The notes under the pieces were generated by a model. The model ran no database searches, had not been told where the DNA came from, and saw nothing but the letters and a program-made list of their open reading frames with translations. Shown here in pieces: positions 44,001 to 52,671 of a stretch of 64,000 nt of DNA. The number at the start of each line of letters is the position of its first letter. The stretch's first letter is position 1. This stretch comes from QALR01 sp900552255 (GTDB lineage: Bacteria; Bacillota; Clostridia; Oscillospirales; CAG-272), in the NCBI GenBank assembly GCA_048526005.1, contig DBFVEH010000021.1, forward strand, positions 372,001 to 436,000. The letters are read 5' to 3'. Made by a program: the position numbers and the translations under genes.

Positions 44001-44253
44001 TGTGTAATATATTCGCACATACATCACAGTTCTCCGATTGCCACACTTTGTTATATCTTATTATCAGTTTTTTCTGCCCTTGATTTTGCCCTTATGAGCA
44101 ATCAAGGCAAGGGTAACATTGTGTGAAATCATATAAAGGAATAAGGCGGACACATTGCGGTAAATCTTTTATTTTCAAGGCTTTTGGAGGATTTTATTAA
44201 AACTCGAAGAGGTGTGATAAGCACCTATAAAATTATGAGTTTACAATTGGAAT
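44001..44253. other. A+T-rich stretch without supported gene
   Basis: Holds an imperfect hairpin TGCCCTTGATT/AATCAAGGCA (44075-44085 with 44100-44109) and short plus-strand open stretches that look like debris. One, 44137-44276, reads VNLLFSRLLEDFIKTRR and continues into the 3' end of the next gene, but has no start signal and I cannot assign it. Confidence 0.4.
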
Positions 44254-44592
44254 TTATCGACGTATTAAAACACCTTTCATAAACTGTGTTTCGTTGCAGG
44301 TTTCATATACGATTGACTTTTCTTCTTCTGTGCATCCAATCAATATTTTGATTTCTGAGTCTCTTTTCATCAAATCAACAATGCACACAATCTTTTTTTC
44401 TCCACTTCCTACCCATACATCTATTCCTGCACCATCCATAGACGATGTATCACTTAGATATCCATAATCAACGCGATAAATAAAATCGGGATATTTGGGA
44501 TGTGACGTTCCCTTGGGTCTATCAATTATGATTTCAGAGTTATTCACTAATTCATCCAATGCTTTCCAAAAATCTTCATCATATCGGTTCAT
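44254..44592 (-). CDS. short inorganic pyrophosphatase-like protein
   Basis: 112 residues. Carries the pyrophosphatase-type stretch IIIDRPKGTSHPKYPDFIYRV, YGYLSDTSSMDGAGIDVWVG, with the Asp residues expected for metal binding, but is much shorter than the usual 170-180 residue soluble enzyme and lacks its N-terminal strands. Function may differ. ATG 44592 overlaps the stop of the acetyltransferase gene by 4 bases, so it is translationally coupled and last in the deo transcript. Confidence 0.75.
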   Translation of the reverse strand: MNRYDEDFWKALDELVNNSEIIIDRPKGTSHPKYPDFIYRVDYGYLSDTSSMDGAGIDVWVGSGEKKIVCIVDLMKRDSEIKILIGCTEEEKSIVYETCNETQFMKGVLIRR

Positions 44593-45164
44593 ATCTCTTT
44601 CAAATCCGACGGCGAGGAAAACCAGCCAAGCTCCAGACGAACCTCGCGCCTCTCGATATCGCAGTTGCTGTAGCAACAGGTATCAAGCCCAACAAGGGTA
44701 AAGCCCTCATGCAGATAAAAGCCGATTGCGCCCACATTGCAGGACTGCGTTTCCAATATAACCGCGCGCCGTCCCTCCGACCTCGCCTGATTTTTGGCAA
44801 GCTCCATCAAGGCGTGTCCGATCTTCCGGCGCCGACGGCTTTCCTCCACCCACAGCTCCGTCACGCGGAGCCGATTCGACCAAGTCTCAGGGCACGTTTC
44901 TATCACGGCAACAAGCTTTCCCTCCTCAACAATGCCCCAAGCGCCGGCGTCCTGCCACCATTCGGCATACAGCTTATCTGGGAAATCATATTCCTCCGGC
45001 GTATGCGTGACAGGAACATCAAACGGCTTCTTCTCCATAGAAACGGCAAATCCGCTGTCCAGCCGCTCGACCGCGACATCATAATATTCGTTTGTCGTAT
45101 AACAGATCGGGACCACATGATCCCGCCATATTTCTTTCGGTAAAAATACAATCTGATGCTCCAT
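44589..45164 (-). CDS. GNAT-family N-acetyltransferase, streptothricin-acetyltransferase-like
   Basis: 191 residues. WGIVEEGKLVAVIETCPETWSN, TELWVEESRRRRKIGHALMELA (acetyl-CoA loop) and the C-terminal ILETQSCNVGAIGFYLHEGF followed by FTLVGLDTCCYSN resemble the Sat/GNAT group that acetylates streptothricin, though many relatives have other substrates. GGAAAGGAT precedes the ATG. It is 18 bases after the EamA transporter gene. Confidence 0.82.
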   Translation of the reverse strand: MEHQIVFLPKEIWRDHVVPICYTTNEYYDVAVERLDSGFAVSMEKKPFDVPVTHTPEEYDFPDKLYAEWWQDAGAWGIVEEGKLVAVIETCPETWSNRLRVTELWVEESRRRRKIGHALMELAKNQARSEGRRAVILETQSCNVGAIGFYLHEGFTLVGLDTCCYSNCDIERREVRLELGWFSSPSDLKEI

Positions 45165-45182
45165 ATCGCATCCTTTCCGTCA

Positions 45183-46049
45183 TCATCGGAAAATCGCCAT
45201 GCCGAGCGTCCCGACGACGATGAGCGCAAGTCCCGCCGCAGATTTTTTCGTCAGCTTCTCCCCGAATGCAAAATACGCAAACGCCACCGACACGACGATA
45301 CTGAGCTTATCGATGGGAATGACGATGCTCGCCTGTCCCATCGCCAGCGCCCGGTAATAGCACAGCCATGACGCGCCCGTTGCGATCCCAGAAAGACAGA
45401 TAAAAAGAAGCTCTCTCTTCGGAATATGCCGGACTTCTCCCGTTTTGTGCGTGCAGAACACGACAAGCCACGCCATGACCAGTACGACCGTGGTGCGAAT
45501 CGCCGTCGCAAGATTCGATTCCACATTCTCGACGCCGATTTTCGCCAGCACCGACTGAAGCGCCGCAAAAACAGCGGAGCCCGCCGCCCATGGGAACCAA
45601 TTCCCATCTTTAACAGCGCCCGCGTTCTCTTTCCGACATGTCATAAGATAGGTCCCGACGGCGATCAGCAGCGTGCCGGTCAGCTTCACGGCAAGCTGCT
45701 CTGTCTCGCCGAAGATCACAATGGCGAGGAGAATGGACAGCACCGCAGACGATTTATCGACCGGCACCACCTTGTTTACATCCCCCACGGAGAGCGCTTT
45801 GAAATAACAGAGCCATGACGCACCCGTCGCAAGCCCCGAAAGGATCAGGAACAAAAACGATTTCCCGCCGATCGACGCGAGCGTATCCGACGAACCGACG
45901 ATCCATACCATGAGCCATGAAAAAAGCAATACGATCACGGTACGGATCGCCGTCGCAACGGAGGAATCTGTCTTTTTGATGCCGATCTTAGCGAGAATCG
46001 ACGTCACTCCCGCAAACAGCGCGGACAAAAAAGCAAGCAGAACCCACAT
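45183..46049 (-). CDS. EamA/DMT-family transporter
   Basis: 288 residues, ten hydrophobic segments forming two EamA repeats. Each repeat shows the same pattern: LFAGVTSILAKIGIKKTDSSVATAIRT in the first, AALQSVLAKIGVENVESNLATAIRT in the second, plus GLATGASWLCYFKALSVG and GIATGASWLCYYRALAMG, revealing the internal duplication. Substrate unknown; placement after pdp suggests a nucleoside-derived metabolite or sugar, as inference. Confidence 0.88.
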   Translation of the reverse strand: MWVLLAFLSALFAGVTSILAKIGIKKTDSSVATAIRTVIVLLFSWLMVWIVGSSDTLASIGGKSFLFLILSGLATGASWLCYFKALSVGDVNKVVPVDKSSAVLSILLAIVIFGETEQLAVKLTGTLLIAVGTYLMTCRKENAGAVKDGNWFPWAAGSAVFAALQSVLAKIGVENVESNLATAIRTTVVLVMAWLVVFCTHKTGEVRHIPKRELLFICLSGIATGASWLCYYRALAMGQASIVIPIDKLSIVVSVAFAYFAFGEKLTKKSAAGLALIVVGTLGMAIFR

Positions 46050-46073
46050 ACCGTTTCCCTCCGGAAATGCACA

Positions 46074-47375
46074 TTATCGGATGACGTCGTAAATGAGCCT
46101 CTGCGGCTCCGGCTTTTCCGCGGAAAAAGCAAGCGCGGCGAGAAAGATCGTCTCCGCCTCCGCAATTCTCATGCGGTCGCTCGTATGCAGCTCGGCAATC
46201 GTCTCGCCCCGCTTCACATATCCGCCCGTTTTCTTAAACAGCACGATTCCCGCGCTATGATCGACGGCATCTCCTTTTTTCTCACGTCCCGCACCGAGAA
46301 CGGAGCTTGCCGCGCCGATTTTCTCCGCGTTCATATGCGAAAGGTAGCCCTCGCACGGCGACAGAACGCAGGACACAATCTCCGCTTTCGGAAAACGGTC
46401 GGGATTTTCGATATAAGAAGCGTCGCCGCCCTGCGCCAAAACCATTTCACAGAGCTTTCTCTTCGCGGAGCCGTCCGCAAGCGCACGCTCGCATCTCATC
46501 CTTGCCGAATCCGGCGTCTCTCCGGCCGCAAGGGACAGCATATGCGAGGCGAGCGTCAGCGATACCTCGGCAAGATCCGCGGGCCCTCTTCCCTCCAGCA
46601 CGCGGACTGCCTCCGCCACCTCAAGCGAATTGCCGACCGCATGTCCGAGCGGCATGTCCATATTCGTGAGCACCGCCGCCATACGCCGTCCCGCGGACTT
46701 CCCGATCGCCGCCATTTTCTCCGCCAAAAGCTTGGCGCTTTCGAGATCTTTCATAAAAGAACCGCTCCCGACCTTGACGTCGAGCACGATGGAGCGGGCT
46801 CCGGCTGCCAGCTTTTTGGACATGACGCTCGACGCAATCAGCGGGATCGACTCCACCGTCGCCGTCACGTCGCGCAGTGCATACAGCTTCTTGTCCGCCG
46901 GCGCGAGATTGCCGGACTGACCGACCACACAAAGTCCGTGAGCTGCCGCCGTGGCGAGAAATTCCCCCGAGGAAAGCTCCGTGCGAAAGCCGGGGATCGC
47001 CTCGAGCTTATCGACGGTGCCGCCGGTAAAGCCGAGCCCTCTGCCCGACATCTTGGCGACGATTCCGCCGAGGCAGGCCACGAGCGGTGCCACGATCAGC
47101 GTCGTTTTATCCCCGACGCCGCCCGTGCTGTGCTTATCCACCGTGCGGTCTCCGAGCGGCGCAAGATCGGTCATATCGCCGGAATGCGCCATAAGTTCGG
47201 TGAGGTCTGCAAGCTCGCGGTCGCTCATACCGCGGAAATAGACTGCCATAAGCCACGCCGATATCTGATAATCCGGGATCTCTCCCGACGTCAGACCCCG
47301 CACAAAAAATTCAAGCTCCGCGCGCGACAGCTCACCGCCGTCCCGCTTTTTTTCCAAAATATCGGTCATTCGCAT
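46074..47375 (-). CDS. pdp: pyrimidine-nucleoside phosphorylase
   Basis: Phosphorolysis of (deoxy)uridine and thymidine to base plus (deoxy)ribose-1-phosphate. 433 residues, family length. KHSTGGVGDKTTLIVAPLVA (phosphate site), family signature SGRGLGFTGGTVDKLEAIPG near 109-128, SGNLAPADKKLYALRDVTAT, VLDVKVGSGSFMK. GAGG is 7 bases before the ATG. Third gene of the deo operon. Confidence 0.95.
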   Translation of the reverse strand: MRMTDILEKKRDGGELSRAELEFFVRGLTSGEIPDYQISAWLMAVYFRGMSDRELADLTELMAHSGDMTDLAPLGDRTVDKHSTGGVGDKTTLIVAPLVACLGGIVAKMSGRGLGFTGGTVDKLEAIPGFRTELSSGEFLATAAAHGLCVVGQSGNLAPADKKLYALRDVTATVESIPLIASSVMSKKLAAGARSIVLDVKVGSGSFMKDLESAKLLAEKMAAIGKSAGRRMAAVLTNMDMPLGHAVGNSLEVAEAVRVLEGRGPADLAEVSLTLASHMLSLAAGETPDSARMRCERALADGSAKRKLCEMVLAQGGDASYIENPDRFPKAEIVSCVLSPCEGYLSHMNAEKIGAASSVLGAGREKKGDAVDHSAGIVLFKKTGGYVKRGETIAELHTSDRMRIAEAETIFLAALAFSAEKPEPQRLIYDVIR

Positions 47376-47401
47376 ACAAACACCTCAGAATTTCGGTTTA
47401 T

Positions 47402-48121
47402 TTAGCCGCGGTCAAGCGCCGCAGCCGTGCCGAGCGCAAGCTCCATCATCTGCGTAAAAGAGCTCTGCCGTTCCTCGGCGGTGGTTTCCTCGCCGGTCAG
47501 CAGATGATTGGATATGGTGCAGACGGCAAGCGCGTGCTTTCCCAGTCTCGCCGCGTTCATATACAGCGCGGCAGCCTCCATCTCCACTGCGAGCACGCCC
47601 ATTTTCGCCCATTCGCGGGACGCCGTGGGATCGTCGTGATAAAACGTGTCCTCCGACAAAATGTTGCCGATATTCAAAACAAGTCCCAGCGACTGCGCCA
47701 CGGTATCCGCCGTTTTGAGGAGCCGGTAGCTCGCCGTCGGCGCATAGGTGCCCTGAAGCTTGTACTGAGCGGCGAAATCGGAATTGGTGCAGGCGCCAAG
47801 CCCCGCGACGACATCGCGCAGATGCAGCTTCTCGGAGATCGCGCCCGCCGTTCCGATACGGATGATGTTGTCGACATCAAAAAATTTGTAGAGCTCGTAG
47901 CTGTAAATCGCCATAGAAGGCATTCCCATGCCGCTCGCCATGACGGAAACGCGCGTTCCCTTCCACGTTCCCGTATACCCTTGGATGCCGCGGATATCGT
48001 TGACCAGCACGGGATTTTCGAGATAAGTCTCGGCGATGAATTTTGAACGCAGCGGATCGCCCGGCATCAGCACGGTCTTTGCGAAATCCCCTTTTTCCGC
48101 CGCAATATGAGGTGTAGACAT
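47402..48121 (-). CDS. deoD: purine-nucleoside phosphorylase (DeoD type)
   Basis: Cleaves purine (deoxy)nucleosides with phosphate. 239 residues, trimeric/hexameric DeoD type: STPHIAAEKGDFAKTVLMPGDP, ASGMGMPSMAIYSYEL, RIGTAGAI, EMEAAALY. AAAGGAAAAGG precedes the ATG. Starts 15 bases after deoC. Confidence 0.96.
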   Translation of the reverse strand: MSTPHIAAEKGDFAKTVLMPGDPLRSKFIAETYLENPVLVNDIRGIQGYTGTWKGTRVSVMASGMGMPSMAIYSYELYKFFDVDNIIRIGTAGAISEKLHLRDVVAGLGACTNSDFAAQYKLQGTYAPTASYRLLKTADTVAQSLGLVLNIGNILSEDTFYHDDPTASREWAKMGVLAVEMEAAALYMNAARLGKHALAVCTISNHLLTGEETTAEERQSSFTQMMELALGTAAALDRG

Positions 48122-48136
48122 ATTCCTTTTCCTTTC

Positions 48137-48811
48137 TTATCCGATTTGCATTTCGGATTTTTCAAGCTCCTTCACGAGCTTTACGATCCGGCTCGTTCCA
48201 AGCCTGTCCGCGCCGAGCGACAGCATCGCCTCCGCGTCCGCAAGCGAGGAAATCCCGCCGGCTGCCTTGATTTTCAGCGTCGGCGCGCGATGTATGGCGA
48301 AAAGCCGGATATCCTCTCTTGTCGCGCCGCCGGACGAAAAGCCGGTGCTCGTTTTGATATAATCCGCGCCGGAAGCGCCGACAAGCCCGCAGACCTTGAT
48401 TTTTTCCTCCTCGGCGAGCAGACAGGTCTCGACGATCACCTTGAGAATTTTCCCTGTGCAGGCCGCTCTCACCGCTTTGATCTCGGAAAGCAGCTCGGCA
48501 TATTTTTTATCCCTGAGCCATCCGATGTTGATGACCATGTCGATTTCGTCCGCGCCGTTTTCTATCGCGTTCCGTGCCTCGTAAACCTTGGAAGCGGTCG
48601 TATTGTAGCCGTTCGGAAAGCCGACGACCGTGCAAACCCGCATTTTATCCGTGACATAATCCCGCACCGACGCGACAAAGGCCGGCGGAATACAGACGGA
48701 AGCGGTGCGATACGCGATCGCCTCGTCGCAAAGAGCATATACCTCGGCCTGTGTGGCGACTGGAGAAAGCAGCGTGTGATCGACAGCGGAAAGAATCCTC
48801 CGGATATCCAT
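48137..48811 (-). CDS. deoC: deoxyribose-phosphate aldolase
   Basis: Splits 2-deoxyribose-5-phosphate to glyceraldehyde-3-phosphate and acetaldehyde. 224 residues. DHTLLSP, VCIPPAFV, VVGFPNGY, KVIVETCLL, and YIKTSTGFSSGGAT with the Schiff-base lysine. ATG 48811 has AAAGGGG 8 bases upstream. First gene of the operon deoC-deoD-pdp-EamA-GNAT-PPase-like. No phosphopentomutase gene is present here. Confidence 0.96.
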   Translation of the reverse strand: MDIRRILSAVDHTLLSPVATQAEVYALCDEAIAYRTASVCIPPAFVASVRDYVTDKMRVCTVVGFPNGYNTTASKVYEARNAIENGADEIDMVINIGWLRDKKYAELLSEIKAVRAACTGKILKVIVETCLLAEEEKIKVCGLVGASGADYIKTSTGFSSGGATREDIRLFAIHRAPTLKIKAAGGISSLADAEAMLSLGADRLGTSRIVKLVKELEKSEMQIG

Positions 48812-48847
48812 AATGACAGCCCCTTTCATCATTTTAAACGAAAAATT

Positions 48848-48862
48848 TTGTATCGCATACAA
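48848..48862. promoter_or_regulatory. palindromic operator upstream of deoC
   Basis: TTGTATCGCATACAA: perfect 6-bp arms around CGC, located between the -10 and the deoC ribosome binding site. A GntR- or DeoR-type repressor site is likely; the regulator is not in the window. Confidence 0.65.
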
Positions 48863-48877
48863 TTTTTTCCGTCAATT

Positions 48878-48906
48878 ATTATATCCCGATTCCGATATGA
48901 TGTCAA
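48878..48906 (-). promoter_or_regulatory. sigma-A promoter of the deo operon
   Basis: Minus strand TTGACA (48901-48906), 17-base spacer, TATAAT (48878-48883): full consensus. Confidence 0.9.
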
Positions 48907-48984
48907 CCGAAATACAGGAAAAATGCGGAAATCACGGAATTTCGTATTTGTCGAATGAAAATTTTATTTTTTGCAAAAATATGG

Positions 48985-49013
48985 TTGACAAACCCGTCGG
49001 AACGTGATATGAT
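48985..49013 (+). promoter_or_regulatory. promoter of the tRNA-Leu/tRNA-fMet pair
   Basis: TTGACA, 17-base spacer, TATGAT. Confidence 0.85.
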
Positions 49014-49036
49014 AAATGGGCAGGCAACCGAATTAC

Positions 49037-49125
49037 GCCGGAATGGCGGAACAGGCAGACGCCCGGGACTTAAAATCCCGTGGGACTTATATCCCGTACC
49101 GGTTCGATCCCGGTTTCCGGCACCA
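49037..49125 (+). tRNA. tRNA-Leu (anticodon TAA)
   Basis: 89 bases with encoded CCA, long variable arm TGGGAC/ATCCCG, acceptor GCCGGAA/TTCCGGC, anticodon arm CGGGA-CTTAAAA-TCCCG. Confidence 0.96.
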
Positions 49126-49131
49126 AGATAT

Positions 49132-49209
<78 letters not shown>

Positions 49210-49216
49210 AACAAAT

Positions 49217-49250
49217 CATGCCGAACACAAAAGTGTTCGGCATGGTTTTT
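49217..49250 (+). terminator. terminator of the tRNA-Leu/fMet transcript
   Basis: 12-bp perfect stem (49217-49228 with 49233-49244), AAAA loop, then GTTTTT. Confidence 0.9.
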
Positions 49251-49287
49251 AGAAATGATCTTACGGAATGAACATGCAATTCTCACA

Positions 49288-49320
49288 AAAAAAGCGACGG
49301 ATTTTTACCGTCGCTTTTTT
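49288..49320 (-). terminator. terminator of the ABC-FtsX-HMA operon
   Basis: 13-bp stem (49288-49300 with 49308-49320), 7-base loop, T run on the minus strand, 7 bases past the stop at 49327. Confidence 0.9.
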
Positions 49321-49326
49321 CGGCTT

Positions 49327-49584
49327 TCATTTTTTGAATCGGGAGAAGAATCCCTGCTTCTCATATGGCACGGCACTGATGGACAACACTTTGTATCCCG
49401 TCTGCTCCACCTCCGCGCGCAGCCGGTCCGTATCCACCGTATCCTCGGCGATCACCTCGGATTGTCCTTTTGAATAAGAAGAGCTCGTCTTCTTCACGCC
49501 GTCCACGCGCCGCAGCGCGTCGTTGACATGTGCCTCGCACATGCCGCAGGCCATTCCGTCGATTTTCATTACGATCTTCAGCAT
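49327..49584 (-). CDS. heavy-metal-associated (CopZ-like) small protein
   Basis: 85 residues with one HMA ferredoxin-like fold and the metal motif MACGMC at 11-16. The last 12 residues (KQGFFSRFKK) are basic. A copper or zinc chaperone role is known for the fold; the partner here is unknown. GAGG is 7 bases before the ATG, and the gene starts 12 bases after the FtsX permease, so metal binding may be tied to that transporter. Confidence 0.88.
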   Translation of the reverse strand: MLKIVMKIDGMACGMCEAHVNDALRRVDGVKKTSSSYSKGQSEVIAEDTVDTDRLRAEVEQTGYKVLSISAVPYEKQGFFSRFKK

Positions 49585-49596
49585 AAAATTACCTCC

Positions 49597-51873
49597 TCAT
49601 TCTCTGCCTTTAAGGGCTTCTACCATATCGATTTTGCGGTTTTTTCTCGCAATAAAGAAATTCACAAGGAACGACACGCCGAAGGTCAGCAGAATGCTCA
49701 CGCAGTACGTCAGCGCCCCGACGGTCATTTTCATCTCATACTCGCTGCCGAGGGCTGTAAGCAGATAGGACAGCACGCCGACACCCGCAGGCAGTCCGAT
49801 CAGAATGCCGATCACGGTCAGCCAAATGTTCTGACTGATCAAGAGCTTCCCGATCTGCTTATCCCGAAATCCGACCACCTTCAGCGTCGCAAGCTCCCGA
49901 TACCGCTCGGTATAGCTCATCGTTCCGAGATTATACAGCACCACAAGACCGAGCACAACGGCAGCCAGCACCAAAATAAAGATCATCATGTCCATCACCT
50001 CCAAAAAGCTGTCGAAAGAATCCACGATCGTCTGCTTTGTCTGCTTGCCGGCGATCGCTTCGTCCTGAGCAATCTCCTCCGTGGCCGCATCGGTGAAAAC
50101 CGCGCCGATATGATATTCGATGCCTGCCGATTCCGCATAGCTTCTTGTCATGGTGATGCTCTCGGTCATCATAGAACGGATAACGCCCGCGACCCGCACT
50201 TCATAGCTTCGATCGCTTCCGTATGGCGAGAAGGATATCGTGTCACCGACCTTCACCCCCTCGTTTGCCATGCGGATACAGATATATGCGCCTTCATCTC
50301 CAAGCTCGATGAGCCGATTATCCTCGTCTGCAAACCGCATCCTATCGTGCGATATGTCGTATATTTCAAGCGTGACGGTCCTGCCCTTATATTGAATGCT
50401 GGAAGAAGCGAGCGTATCGCCCTCATAACGCTCCGCGATCGCCATGGCATCTTCATTCGACGCCGTCTCCGTGAGATTGATCCGCGATTTGTAGTTCGTG
50501 ATATCATGATATAAAAGATCGGTAAAGCCCGTGACCGTATCCCGCATTCCGAGGCCTCCGACAAGAAGCACCATACAGCCGATAACGCCGATAAGCGTCA
50601 TCGCCGAACGCGACTTGTGCCGAAGGATATCGCGCAGATTCCATTTGGTACCGAAAGAGAGCTTATTCCACAAGCGTGTCTTTTCCAGCGCCGTTTTTTT
50701 CATCTTCTTCGGCACATAGGGCAAAAGCGCCTCGGCAGCAGTCCCTTTCAGCATCTTCTTGACCGATAAGAAACCGATCAACGTCAGAAAAAGCACGATG
50801 CCGACGATCACCGGATAGCAGAACCACGGCATGACGAGCTTCCATTCCGGCAGGTCGAAATAGGTGGCCATCGCGCCCTGCGGGCTGATGATGACCGCCG
50901 CGATTCCGTATCCGAGCGCAATGCCGATCACCGTCCCCACAAGCCCGATGACAAAGCCATAGGAGGTATAGTGCCGCAGAATCCGTCTGTCACGGAAACC
51001 GAGCGCTTTGAGCGTCCCTATTTGCGTCTTTTCATTCGCCGTGATACGGTGCATCGTCGTGACCATGGTAAGCAGTGCGATCAGCAGAAAGAGCACGGGA
51101 AGCACCGAGCCCATGGTCTGCCCTTCCTCCATTTCGCTCTGCGCCGACATATATGCCATGTTTTCGTCTTTCGAGAGCACAAGCGTGGTCTTGCCGAGCG
51201 CATCGTTGATTTTTTCTTCCATCTCCGTTTTTTCAAGCGAGGATTTTATGTAAATCTGCGGATAAAACTCATATCCGCCGAGCGCGGCTTTTATCACCTC
51301 CGGCGAAACAAACGCATAGCCGTATGAGGAATAGTCGGGCATGATCTGATTGTCGTCCGCGACGCACACCATATATTCGGAAGCCTTTACAAGCCCGACG
51401 ACCCGCGCGCTGATCTCGGCATTTTTATAAGACAACGTAAAAAAATCCCCTACGGAAATCCCGTTTTTTTCCGCGAACTGGTCGGAAAGCCACATGCCGT
51501 CGGAAGCCTTGTCATAGCCTTCTCCCTCGATCACAAGGAACGAAGAGATCCCATAATTTTCAACGACGTTCAGCGCAAGCGACTTTCCGGTATTTTTCAC
51601 GTCCGCACCGACCGCGAGCCAGCGCGTCGCGTCGTCAACGCCCGCGATGGCCTTGACCTTATCGGCATCCTCCGAGGAAAAACCGCCCTCCGAATAAATC
51701 CGGCAATCGGCAAAATCGGTCTTTTCAAAATAGGACTGCGTGTTCTCTCCGATGCTGTACCACTCGATGTTGAAGCCGACGAACACGCCGACGCCGAGCG
51801 CCACCATGATGATCATGGAAATAAACTGAGCTTTGTATTTCAGAGCGGTTCTCACCAATTTTCGAAACAGCAT
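49597..51873 (-). CDS. ABC transporter permease with two FtsX domains
   Basis: 758 residues. One N-terminal membrane helix (about 15-35), a large extracellular domain, then FtsX core helices near 255-400 (SVLPVLFLLIALLTMVTTMHR, GLVGTVIGIALGYGIAAVI), a further helix and extracellular domain from about 430, and a second FtsX core near 625-750. This is the MacB/BceB-like layout for peptide or lipid handling or mechanotransmission, not solute import. Its start is one base past the ATPase gene stop. Confidence 0.9.
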   Translation of the reverse strand: MLFRKLVRTALKYKAQFISMIIMVALGVGVFVGFNIEWYSIGENTQSYFEKTDFADCRIYSEGGFSSEDADKVKAIAGVDDATRWLAVGADVKNTGKSLALNVVENYGISSFLVIEGEGYDKASDGMWLSDQFAEKNGISVGDFFTLSYKNAEISARVVGLVKASEYMVCVADDNQIMPDYSSYGYAFVSPEVIKAALGGYEFYPQIYIKSSLEKTEMEEKINDALGKTTLVLSKDENMAYMSAQSEMEEGQTMGSVLPVLFLLIALLTMVTTMHRITANEKTQIGTLKALGFRDRRILRHYTSYGFVIGLVGTVIGIALGYGIAAVIISPQGAMATYFDLPEWKLVMPWFCYPVIVGIVLFLTLIGFLSVKKMLKGTAAEALLPYVPKKMKKTALEKTRLWNKLSFGTKWNLRDILRHKSRSAMTLIGVIGCMVLLVGGLGMRDTVTGFTDLLYHDITNYKSRINLTETASNEDAMAIAERYEGDTLASSSIQYKGRTVTLEIYDISHDRMRFADEDNRLIELGDEGAYICIRMANEGVKVGDTISFSPYGSDRSYEVRVAGVIRSMMTESITMTRSYAESAGIEYHIGAVFTDAATEEIAQDEAIAGKQTKQTIVDSFDSFLEVMDMMIFILVLAAVVLGLVVLYNLGTMSYTERYRELATLKVVGFRDKQIGKLLISQNIWLTVIGILIGLPAGVGVLSYLLTALGSEYEMKMTVGALTYCVSILLTFGVSFLVNFFIARKNRKIDMVEALKGRE

Positions 51874-51874
51874 A

Positions 51875-52576
51875 TCACCACTCCACTTCGTCCGCGCTCA
51901 TGGGAGAGGTCTGCTCTTCGCACGATTTGATTTTTCCGTTCTTGACCCGGATCACGACATCCGCCATCTTCGCGATATTCTGGTTATGCGTGACGATGAC
52001 GATCGTTTTGCCGTAGCTGCGCGCCATCGATAAAAGCAGCTTCAAAACAAGCACGCCGGTTCCCGAATCGAGCGCGCCGGTCGGCTCGTCGCAAAGCAGG
52101 ATTTTCGGATTTTTCGCCAAAGCTCTGGCGATGGACACGCGCTGCTGCTCGCCGCCGGAAAGCTCGGACGGAAAATGATGGATATGGTCGCCCAGCTCCA
52201 CCTCTTCGAGCATCTTCTTCGGTTCCAGCGCATCCTTTGCGATGTCACGGACAAGTGCCACATTCTCAAGCACCGTCAGCGTAGGAATCAAATTATAAAA
52301 CTGAAAAACAAATCCCACCTTCGAGGCGCGATAATCCGCCAGCTCATCGCTCGTCAATGTCGAAATATCCTTTCCATCGACAAGGATCGTCCCGCTTGTA
52401 GGGCTGTCCAAGCCGCCAAGCAAATTGAGCAGCGTGCTTTTCCCCGCGCCGCTGGGACCCAAAATAACGACAAATTTGCCCTCCTCCAAACGCATATCCA
52501 CATTGTCAAGCGCCTTTAATTCATGATCTCCGCTTTTGTATATCCGGCTGACACCTTTGAATTCTACGATTGCCAT
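51875..52576 (-). CDS. ABC transporter ATPase (MacB/LolD type)
   Basis: 233 residues. Walker A GPSGAGKSTLLN, Q-loop FVFQFYNLIPTLT, signature LSGGEQQRVSIARAL, Walker B ILLCDEPTGALDS, H-loop IVVTHN. ARIA-loop and size fit the type VII (MacB/LolD) group and its FtsX partner downstream. GAGGAG lies 7 bases before the ATG. Controlled by the promoter and palindromes at 52591-52666. Confidence 0.93.
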   Translation of the reverse strand: MAIVEFKGVSRIYKSGDHELKALDNVDMRLEEGKFVVILGPSGAGKSTLLNLLGGLDSPTSGTILVDGKDISTLTSDELADYRASKVGFVFQFYNLIPTLTVLENVALVRDIAKDALEPKKMLEEVELGDHIHHFPSELSGGEQQRVSIARALAKNPKILLCDEPTGALDSGTGVLVLKLLLSMARSYGKTIVIVTHNQNIAKMADVVIRVKNGKIKSCEEQTSPMSADEVEW

Positions 52577-52590
52577 TTCTGTCTCCTCTT

Positions 52591-52610
52591 ATATGAAATT
52601 TATTTCATAT
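52591..52610. promoter_or_regulatory. TetR operator 1
   Basis: ATATGAAAT-TT-ATTTCATAT, a perfect 9+9 palindrome placed just after the -10 of the ABC operon promoter. Confidence 0.75.
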
Positions 52611-52613
52611 TGA

Positions 52614-52643
52614 ATTATACGCCTGATTTTCTCCGTTTGTCAA
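52614..52643 (-). promoter_or_regulatory. sigma-A promoter of the ABC-FtsX-HMA operon
   Basis: Minus strand TTGACA (52638-52643), 18-base spacer, TATAAT (52614-52619). Confidence 0.85.
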
Positions 52644-52646
52644 GTA

Positions 52647-52666
52647 GTATGAAATATATTTCACAT
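52647..52666. promoter_or_regulatory. TetR operator 2
   Basis: GTATGAAAT-AT-ATTTCACAT, the same palindrome core (ATGAAAT-N2-ATTTCA) as operator 1. It lies upstream of both -35 hexamers, 5 bases before that of tetR. Confidence 0.7.
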
Positions 52667-52671
52667 CGAAA

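Noticed and set aside
44137..44276. Short plus-strand peptide VNLLFSRLLEDFIKTRR... as a recombinase or transposase end
   Set aside because: No family recognised, no start, and its end overlaps a real minus-strand gene; kept only as possible debris.
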